A stretch of 63,731 nucleotides of DNA, taken from positions 1 through 63,731 of the IMG/VR virus record IMGVR_UViG_3300029908_000026; one strand, written 5' to 3'. The stretch comes from a virus. The position numbers and the translations under genes were made by a program. How positions within the stretch are numbered: position 1 is the first letter of the stretch; every line of letters starts with the position of its first letter. This document shows, piece after piece, positions 57,897-63,731 of the stretch. The notes under the pieces are model-generated. The model saw nothing but the letters and a program-made list of their open reading frames with translations. It ran no database searches and had not been told where the DNA came from.

Positions 57897-59148
57897 TGGA
57901 ATCTTAATTGCAGCCAAAAAGATACTGAATGTTCAGGGGGTAGTACCCACCGAATGTATCCCAGTAGAACTCCTGGCAATGCATCTCAAGGAGATGATTG
58001 AATCAGGAGATATTTTGGCTACAGAAAGAAAACCACTAATAAGAGAGGTTGAGGCAATCTATGACATGAAACTCCACGAGGAGTACTTCCTTAAAATTCT
58101 TCCTGCATTTCTGTCTGAGATAAAAATTTCAAGATTGATCAGTGGATATAAGAAGGGTACGCCACAGGAGTTTGCCAGTAAGATATCTAAGGCGCTTGAG
58201 GAATCAAAACCAAGTAGTTCAAAATCTGTATCCATAAAGCCTCTTATTGATTGCCAGATGTCCGATGTTCCGGTTGAGTATGTCCCATGCGGGATTAACG
58301 CAATTGACTCTAGGATGAATGGCGGTCTTGGTAAGGGGGAGTTTGGAGTAGTTTGCGGTGTTTCTGGTTTAGGCAAAACAACCGTAGGGATTAACTTTTG
58401 TTGGGGAGCTTGCCTCTCTCACAAGAAGACACTACTAATCACCCTAGAGCTGCCACAGAAGAAGATCTCAGAAAGGTTGTATTCCAGAATGACCCAGGTT
58501 GATTACAACAGGATCAGGTATGGTGATGATGGTGACATGGATAAAGTTAGGGATGAGGTTCATCAGATTAGGGATACATTTCCCCTAGAGGTTAGAGCAA
58601 ACTTTGATATCTGGGATTATTCAGAGGAAGCTTGCTCCCTCAAGATGATAGAAAATCGATTGGCTGGACTGTCCCCTGAGGAGATGCCAGACATGATCTT
58701 CCTTGATTGGCTAGACGCCCTCGAAACAGACCCATCAGATAGAAGCAATGGGTATGTATCCAGAGAGCTGCGACACCAGCTTCAGAACTACTCTAAGGGA
58801 TGCTCTGACATCGCAAAGAGATTTAACGTGGCATTTTGGACAGCAACCCAGGCAAATGCCAAGGGGGATGGACAGAGAGAAGTCCGTATGTCAAACGCAG
58901 CAGAGGGCTTTAGTAAGTCATGGCGATGCTCAGTCTTTCTTGGAATCGGCGCAACTGACCAAGACAGAGAGGGCGGGAGAATGACAGTTAAGGCAGGCAA
59001 GATGCGAGACGGACAGATATTTGAATCACAAATTCTCGCAAGGCTAGACAAACAGACCTTTGAGGATATCCCACCAGACCTGCTCAATGCAGTTCCAAGT
59101 GCGGCAAATTTTACTCCAGTAAATAGACGAACACAGAACACACGATAG
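57757..59148 (+). CDS. Replicative DNA helicase, DnaB-like
   Basis: The 463-residue protein has an N-terminal helical domain (FHKDFQRSMIAHTIRCPSLL) and a RecA-type motor: Walker A GVSGLGKTT (201-209), TLLITLELPQKKISERLYSR after it, Walker B MIFLDWLDALE (about 315-325) and a TQANAKG region for DNA loops. It unwinds the phage fork. The primase gene lies downstream (59485). Start 57757 is supported by the conserved N-terminal helix, which makes its 140-base overlap with the previous gene real. Confidence 0.9.
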   Translation: MSQDTTDYFHKDFQRSMIAHTIRCPSLLRYLHEGRFTHNDVELPIHSGILIAAKKILNVQGVVPTECIPVELLAMHLKEMIESGDILATERKPLIREVEAIYDMKLHEEYFLKILPAFLSEIKISRLISGYKKGTPQEFASKISKALEESKPSSSKSVSIKPLIDCQMSDVPVEYVPCGINAIDSRMNGGLGKGEFGVVCGVSGLGKTTVGINFCWGACLSHKKTLLITLELPQKKISERLYSRMTQVDYNRIRYGDDGDMDKVRDEVHQIRDTFPLEVRANFDIWDYSEEACSLKMIENRLAGLSPEEMPDMIFLDWLDALETDPSDRSNGYVSRELRHQLQNYSKGCSDIAKRFNVAFWTATQANAKGDGQREVRMSNAAEGFSKSWRCSVFLGIGATDQDREGGRMTVKAGKMRDGQIFESQILARLDKQTFEDIPPDLLNAVPSAANFTPVNRRTQNTR

Positions 59149-59149
59149 T

Positions 59150-59488
59150 ATGGAATACACAGAACAACGACCAATACAGCAATGGCCAATTGGAAAAGTT
59201 GGAGACTCGGCGGACCTAGGAGAAATAGTAGGTCTTGAGTTATACTCCTCAGAGATGGACATAACCTATCAAGAGGACGACGACAGAGAGGCAATTGTCA
59301 TTGCGACATTTGTCTCACCAGATGATGAAATAAATGTTTATAAACTCCCCTTTGACCCGGTGCTGTTCTCTCAGCTTTCTGAGATCTTCAGGAACTATGC
59401 GTTGAAGCACATAAACAACCTAGGAACCCCTGCCCAGGAATATAGGGCAACAAAAACCAAATACGGATACGAATTCGATCTCACATGA
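59150..59488 (+). CDS. Unknown small acidic protein, 112 residues
   Basis: Between the helicase and primase genes, with a one-base gap before and ATGA overlap after. The sequence LGEIVGLELYSSEMDITYQE, DREAIVIATFVSPDDEINVY and FDPVLFSQLSEIFRNYALKH has a beta-rich first half and helical end. It is likely to be a replication accessory protein by context; no domain is recognised. Confidence 0.5.
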   Translation: MEYTEQRPIQQWPIGKVGDSADLGEIVGLELYSSEMDITYQEDDDREAIVIATFVSPDDEINVYKLPFDPVLFSQLSEIFRNYALKHINNLGTPAQEYRATKTKYGYEFDLT

Positions 59489-60537
59489 GTCTATCCTTTG
59501 AAGAAGTAGAACGAGTCTTTCCTGAAGCTCAGCAGACTTTTTCCAGGGATCATACAGAATTCACCGTACACTGTCCACGCTTCCACAAGAAGGGTGGACG
59601 GTATAAGATGTCCATCAACGCTGACACTGGCGCATACATCTGTCACGACTGCGGACACGCCGGCAATGCCTACAAAGACTTCTTCGACGAGGGTCGTCAA
59701 TTCTTTATAGGAATGAAGGTTCGTAGACCCAAAGACTCTGAGACATCGTGTCAGGTATATCGATCAAACAGAACAATCTGGAAAGACGATATTCCTGTCC
59801 CTGGTGAGATGGTAAAGATGAGTAGTCTTGAGGACAATCATCCCGCTGTAGAGTATCTAACCCAAAGAGGCATCTCTATGGAAGATGCTGACCGATTCAA
59901 GTTGTCATACTGTACTGATGGTACATATAGGTTCAGTGACAATATGGGAACTACCTCTGGGAGAATTATATTCCCCGTAGTCATGGCTGGTACCCTTATG
60001 GGGTGGCAGGCACGACAGGTGGAAAAGGTAAATGATCGCGGGGATAGGATGATCTGGAAGGGAGATGCCTTCGGTTGGGACATAATGGAAAAGATCCCGC
60101 TTGAGGGTGGTGGGTTTCATTGGTCAGATCACCATGTCCCAAAGTATTATACTTGCCCTGGAATGCAGCGAGCAAGATCCCTATTTAACTTTGATAAAGC
60201 CGTCAAAAATGAAGGATATGTCGTTGTTACTGAAGGGCCAATTGATGCTCTAAAGGTAGGGTGCTGCTCTGTCGCCACCTTTGGAAAGAAACTAACACGA
60301 GATCAAATTAGGATAATTTGCACCAACTGGACTAAGATCATTATGATTTTGGACCAGGATGTAAATACCCAAGACGAATGGTTCAAGAGACTTGAAGATT
60401 CGTTCAAGGGGGTATATCTTTTAACTATGAAGCTTGAAGGATTCAAGGATCCAGGTGAAGCACCTAGGTCGGAAATCTGGAAGCAGATTGAAGCAAAATA
60501 TGGAAACCCAAATGACTACCGCCCAAAAGTACCCTGA
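59485..60537 (+). CDS. DNA primase (zinc finger and TOPRIM)
   Basis: The 350-residue protein starts with a CHC2-type zinc ribbon (CPRFHKK ... YICHDCGHAGNA; Cys30, His34, Cys53, Cys56). The TOPRIM catalytic part shows Glu250 in VVTEGPIDALKVG and Asp290/Asp292 in MILDQDVN. Between them lies ISMEDADRFKLSYCTDGTYR and the core FPVVMAGTLMGWQARQV. It makes RNA primers at the fork. It lacks the long C-terminal helicase-binding domain of bacterial DnaG and overlaps the next gene by 26 bases. Confidence 0.88.
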   Translation: MSLSFEEVERVFPEAQQTFSRDHTEFTVHCPRFHKKGGRYKMSINADTGAYICHDCGHAGNAYKDFFDEGRQFFIGMKVRRPKDSETSCQVYRSNRTIWKDDIPVPGEMVKMSSLEDNHPAVEYLTQRGISMEDADRFKLSYCTDGTYRFSDNMGTTSGRIIFPVVMAGTLMGWQARQVEKVNDRGDRMIWKGDAFGWDIMEKIPLEGGGFHWSDHHVPKYYTCPGMQRARSLFNFDKAVKNEGYVVVTEGPIDALKVGCCSVATFGKKLTRDQIRIICTNWTKIIMILDQDVNTQDEWFKRLEDSFKGVYLLTMKLEGFKDPGEAPRSEIWKQIEAKYGNPNDYRPKVP

Positions 60538-60766
60538 TGACTTTGAAGATATAATCTATCAATCAATGCTCTCTATGGAAAGCGACAATGGTGTTGTTCA
60601 CCTTCCTGACGTGATCAAACTCGTCAGTAAGAGAGTGAAGGCCAAGATCAATCCAGAAAGCGTATTCATCTTTATGAAGCGCATGTGCGAAGAGGGTATG
60701 GTAGAGAAAGTTTCCCACAATCACTACAAAGCGATTGAGTTCGATCCGAACTTCTCGTTCAGTTAA
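60512..60766 (+). CDS. Small winged-helix-like protein, 84 residues
   Basis: The ATG at 60512 lies near the primase end. The segment DFEDIIYQSMLSMESDNGVV, PDVIKLVSKRVKAKINPESV and FMKRMCEEGMVEKVSHNHYK has the helix-helix-wing rhythm of a winged helix. Such a small protein may bind DNA or a replication partner. Earlier in-frame ATGs exist inside the primase gene, but this one gives the compact domain. Family not recognised. Confidence 0.5.
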   Translation: MTTAQKYPDDFEDIIYQSMLSMESDNGVVHLPDVIKLVSKRVKAKINPESVFIFMKRMCEEGMVEKVSHNHYKAIEFDPNFSFS

Positions 60767-60775
60767 TAGTACTGC

Positions 60776-60827
60776 GCCTACCCATTGGTAGGCTATCGTA
60801 GATCGCCACAGCCCCGCGCAAGGGGCT
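60776..60827 (+). other. Two tandem hairpins before the polymerase gene
   Basis: GCCTACC-CATT-GGTAGGC (60776-60793) is a perfect 7-bp stem, and AGCCCC-GCGCAA-GGGGCT (60810-60827) a perfect 6-bp stem. Neither is followed by a U-tract, so they may be attenuating, RNA-stabilising or processing structures rather than terminators. The polymerase leader (CACACAAACACACACAGAAG) follows. Confidence 0.55.
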
Positions 60828-60859
60828 CGTTGCGTCTGCACACAAACACACACAGAAGT

Positions 60860-61717
60860 ATGAGCGCACCAACTAAATTAAGTATATTGCCACTCCACAC
60901 TCATACAGCGTATAGCCTTATGGATGGAGTGTCAAAAATAGACGAATACATAAAGTACTGCCAGGAGAATGGGATTGAGGCTTGTAGTTGCACTGACCAC
61001 GGGTATGTCCTTGGGCTATATGACCTCATAACCAAGACCTCAAAAACAGATATTAAAGGGATACCAGGTGCAGAAATATACCTTCTTCCCCACAAAGAAT
61101 ACAACGTAGCACCAGGCAAAAAGGCATTCAAATATTTTCATCTAACCCTATGGGCGATGAACCAAACTGGGTATAAGAACCTACTTGCTTTATCAAATGC
61201 TTCATGGGGCCCAGGTAGGGTTGTAAACATATTTGGAAACTTGAAGCCCAGGGTTGCTTGGGAAGACCTAGAGGAGTTCAATGAGGGAATCATCTGCGGC
61301 AGTGGATGTATTGAGGGGCCTATTGTAAAGCCGTATCTTCGTGGAGAGAATGACATGGCCGCTTATGGCCTAGAAAGGCTCATGGAGATATTCGGATCGG
61401 ACAATAGGCTATTTATGGAGGTAATGCCCCACAACGTCGATAGAGACTGGGAGACAAAGGGAGTTATACAAGTAGAGGGAGAAAATGGATTTATGTATAC
61501 CTTCAAGGAAACAGATATGCTAGAAACAGACATCGGTACGATTTCTGCTCTAGAGGCTTGCACCAGGAAAGTTACTGAGGTATTTTCATCCCTCAACGAC
61601 AGACCACAAGAGTTCCCTCTCTCCAATCGAATAATTGACTCTCCAATGAGCATAAGCGAAGAAGAGTTATACGAACTCACTGGTCCAACAAGGATAATTG
61701 AAACGCATGAGAGTTAA
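60860..61717 (+). CDS. DNA polymerase III alpha-like, N-terminal PHP part (split gene)
   Basis: The 285-residue product starts MSAPTKLSILPLHTHTAYSL, with PHP metal residues HTHTAYS and TDHG, and continues through NQTGYKNLLALSNASWGPGR and ICGSGCIEGPIV, typical of the PHP domain of DnaE-type polymerases. After MEVMPHNVDRDWETKG the sequence departs from the family and the frame stops at TAA 61715-61717. The next frame begins at ATG 61707 and continues the PHP domain, so the polymerase is divided inside this domain. The upstream leader is CA-rich. Two proteins, a frameshift product or an assembly error are all possible. Confidence 0.85.
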   Translation: MSAPTKLSILPLHTHTAYSLMDGVSKIDEYIKYCQENGIEACSCTDHGYVLGLYDLITKTSKTDIKGIPGAEIYLLPHKEYNVAPGKKAFKYFHLTLWAMNQTGYKNLLALSNASWGPGRVVNIFGNLKPRVAWEDLEEFNEGIICGSGCIEGPIVKPYLRGENDMAAYGLERLMEIFGSDNRLFMEVMPHNVDRDWETKGVIQVEGENGFMYTFKETDMLETDIGTISALEACTRKVTEVFSSLNDRPQEFPLSNRIIDSPMSISEEELYELTGPTRIIETHES

Positions 61718-63731
61718 CAAAAGCAGCTGGAGAAAAGTAGAGAGAGGTATGTTCGTGCGAATGGAATGCTCTCCACAAGCACAGCATGGCGACTTACAGA
61801 AAGCGGGCAATGAGCTCATCATGAAGATCGCTAAGAAAGAAGGTCTTCCTCTTCTGCTTACTTTGGATGCTCACTTTGTGAATAAGGACCAGAAGGTTGT
61901 TCAAGATCTCCTACTGCAAAACGGTAGGGGGGAGGACGGCGGTCTCAAGTTCTTCACAAAGTACTACCAATTAAACACAGAGGAAGCTTGGGATAAGTGG
62001 AAGAGTCTGCATGGCAATACATCAGCTCAATTTGTAGAGGGGGTAGAGAACAACCATGCATTGGCAGCAATGTGTGAGCGTGTACAGCTCAAGAAGGAAT
62101 ACCATCTTCCAGAGGTAGAGATGTCCAGAGAGGTTATCGAACTGGACTGCGATCTGGATACCAAGTACAAGCACCACCTATTTGATCTGATCACTAGATA
62201 TGGTCGTCTACCAGATGATCCTGTCTACAAGGCTAGAATCAAGCAGGAGGTAAAGCTGATCGCAGAGAATGGTAAGGTAAACCTTCTCCCATACTTCTTT
62301 GCACTACACGATTTTTGCGAGACAGCTAGGTCTATTGGGATTGAGATTGGTGCTGGTCGAGGTTCTGCTGGAGGTTCGCTTCTGGCATATCTCTTGATGA
62401 TCACCCATGTTGATCCCATTCACTATGGATTGTCCTTTGACCGATTCCTCTCTATGGGACGAATCAACAGAGGAAAGCTGCCAGATATCGATGTGGACTT
62501 CAGTGACCCAGGTAGGCTTGTTGAGTGTCTTAAGGCAAAGCATGGTGACAAGTTCATCAGGGTTTGTACTACTGGCACCAACAAGGTCAAGAGCGCAATC
62601 AAAGACGTATCTAGGGTTCTGTTGAATACAAAGGAAGATGAGGCGATGAAGCTTCGTGTGGACAATCTATGCAAGACGATTCCAGATATCCCACAGGGGT
62701 TTAATGATCTCTTGGGTTGGCTAACTGGGTGGACAGATGACGATGGTATAGTCCACATGGGGGAGATAGAAAACAACAAGGAGCTTGGAGAGTTCTTTGA
62801 TGAATTTCAGGCTGTGAGGAATCTTGTGTTTCAGGTTCTTGGTATCCCTAAATCACTTGGAAGACATGCTAGCGCATATTGCTTGTCTGACGTGCCGATT
62901 GTGGAGATTGTCCCTGTCTGTACTATCAACAACGAAGACTGTACTCAGTTTACAATGGAAGCTGTTGAGGCTATGGGGCTTATCAAGTTCGATCTTCTAG
63001 GACTCAATACCCTAAAGGATATTGGCAACTGTGTTAAGCTCATCAAGAAGCGTCACAAGATCTCAGTGGATATTTACAAAATCCCAGAAGACCCTTTGAT
63101 CTTTGATGAGATCTGCCAAGGCAGAACCGAAACTGTCTTCCAGTTCAAAGGCCCAATTCCAACACAAACCTGCATGCAGGTTCAGCCTAGGAGCGTTCTA
63201 GATCTAGCAGCCATCACCGCAGCATGTCGTCCTGGTACGATGTATGCAGAGATGATTGATGAGGAAACCAACGAGAAGACTACTCTCATTGATCTTTGGA
63301 TTAAAAGGCGTCAGGGCATAAAAGCTGTTACGTTCTTACACCCAGACCTTGAAGATATCCTGTCGTCCACTCATGGTATCGTTTTGTTCCAAGAGCAAAT
63401 TGCTGCCATGTTCCAAAAGTCTTGTGGCTACACAGGAGAGCAGGCTGACGAGATTCGAGAGATCATCGGCAAGAAGAAGGCTGACAAGATGAATGAGATT
63501 CTACCAGATATCCGCAGAAGGCTTGCAGATAGAGGGTGGAATGCAGAGCAGACATCAGCCTTCGTTAGTCTTTGTATAGCTAGTAGCTCGTACTCTTTCA
63601 ACCTTAGTCATAGTGTGGCGTATTCCTATATGGCATACATCTGTGCTTGGCTCAAGGGTCACTATCCTCTTGAGTGGTGGACTGCTATCCTGCAGAACTC
63701 TACTCATGAAGATCTAGAAGAGAATGCAAAA
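61707..63731 (+). CDS. DNA polymerase III alpha-like, catalytic part (cut by window edge)
   Basis: From ATG 61707 the frame is open to the window end (at least 675 residues). It contains the rest of the PHP domain (KKEGLPLLLTLDAHFVNKDQ), the catalytic palm with GAGRGSAGGSLLAYLL and PDIDVDFSD (carrying two catalytic aspartates), then AYCLSDVPIVEIVPVC, DLAAITAACRPGTMY and HGIVLFQEQIAAMFQKSCGY, all standard for DnaE C-family polymerases. It synthesises phage DNA together with the primase, helicase and exonuclease encoded upstream. It overlaps the N-terminal part by 11 bases in the +1 frame. The 3' end is outside the window. Confidence 0.9.
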   Translation, partial: MRVNKSSWRKVERGMFVRMECSPQAQHGDLQKAGNELIMKIAKKEGLPLLLTLDAHFVNKDQKVVQDLLLQNGRGEDGGLKFFTKYYQLNTEEAWDKWKSLHGNTSAQFVEGVENNHALAAMCERVQLKKEYHLPEVEMSREVIELDCDLDTKYKHHLFDLITRYGRLPDDPVYKARIKQEVKLIAENGKVNLLPYFFALHDFCETARSIGIEIGAGRGSAGGSLLAYLLMITHVDPIHYGLSFDRFLSMGRINRGKLPDIDVDFSDPGRLVECLKAKHGDKFIRVCTTGTNKVKSAIKDVSRVLLNTKEDEAMKLRVDNLCKTIPDIPQGFNDLLGWLTGWTDDDGIVHMGEIENNKELGEFFDEFQAVRNLVFQVLGIPKSLGRHASAYCLSDVPIVEIVPVCTINNEDCTQFTMEAVEAMGLIKFDLLGLNTLKDIGNCVKLIKKRHKISVDIYKIPEDPLIFDEICQGRTETVFQFKGPIPTQTCMQVQPRSVLDLAAITAACRPGTMYAEMIDEETNEKTTLIDLWIKRRQGIKAVTFLHPDLEDILSSTHGIVLFQEQIAAMFQKSCGYTGEQADEIREIIGKKKADKMNEILPDIRRRLADRGWNAEQTSAFVSLCIASSSYSFNLSHSVAYSYMAYICAWLKGHYPLEWWTAILQNSTHEDLEENAK

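Noticed and set aside
61707-61717. A split intein between the two polymerase halves, as in cyanobacterial DnaE
   Set aside because: The N-terminal half does not end with an intein block A/B and the C-terminal half does not begin with block F/G; no splice-site Cys, Ser or Asn pattern is present.
1-63731. Integrase, repressor or attachment sites pointing to a prophage
   Set aside because: None was recognised in the window; gene content is that of a virulent-type large phage, though the rest of the genome is not visible.

Overview
The window is one continuous stretch of a large contractile-tailed bacteriophage (myovirus-type Caudoviricetes). It starts inside the major capsid protein gene and ends inside a phage-encoded DNA polymerase III alpha-like gene. 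Most genes lie on the + strand, packed end to end with ATGA or TAATG overlaps. Two blocks, a pair of probable structural genes and the large terminase, lie on the - strand. The host cannot be fixed from sequence. Almost no start codon has a Shine-Dalgarno sequence; starts follow A/CA-rich leaders instead, and one fibre carries a signal peptide ending GFSQ. Both fit hosts that initiate without Shine-Dalgarno pairing, such as Bacteroidota and some relatives, but that is inference.

Layout. 1-4481: capsid end, small membrane and glycine-zipper proteins sharing an MNKYA N-terminus, and neck/completion proteins. 4506-7771: tail sheath and tube. 7831-10224: spike. 10221-11107: tail assembly chaperones, probably joined by a -1 frameshift. 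11108-12770: an IS200/IS605 element with tnpA and tnpB. 12782-15773: nucleotide kinase and tape measure candidate. 15775-23982: baseplate (hub, gp25-like, gp6/J-like) with an embedded sigma-like factor. 23984-35751: fibres and adhesion proteins, including five tandem paralogues with a W..N..R.FPF N-terminus, three tandem collagen-like proteins and a repeat-containing fibre with a signal peptide. 35752-38283: an RNA island with a large unidentified structured RNA candidate, a clear tmRNA, a PD-(D/E)XK endonuclease and tRNA-like segments. 38284-40010 (-): two probable structural genes. 42120-45164 (-): terminase large subunit, interrupted inside Walker B by an intein whose LAGLIDADG endonuclease is written in a different frame. 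45260-47676: small proteins, several membrane-spanning. 47680-50266: a Ycf46/DUF1257/DUF2997 cassette. 50608-63731: replication and recombination (SbcD, SbcC, exonuclease, glycosyltransferase, UvsW-like helicase, DnaB-like helicase, primase, split DNA polymerase III alpha).

How the parts work together. The left half builds head, neck, tail and a large adhesive baseplate. Terminase fills heads. The right half copies and repairs DNA with the phage's own helicases, primase and polymerase. The tmRNA, sigma-like factor and AAA+ cassette suggest that the phage also adjusts transcription, translation rescue and protein handling. Mobile elements of three kinds are present: an IS605-type transposon plus a solo end, an intein with endonuclease, and a free-standing endonuclease. 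The least explained objects are the structured RNA upstream of the tmRNA, the two-frame intein, and the split polymerase.
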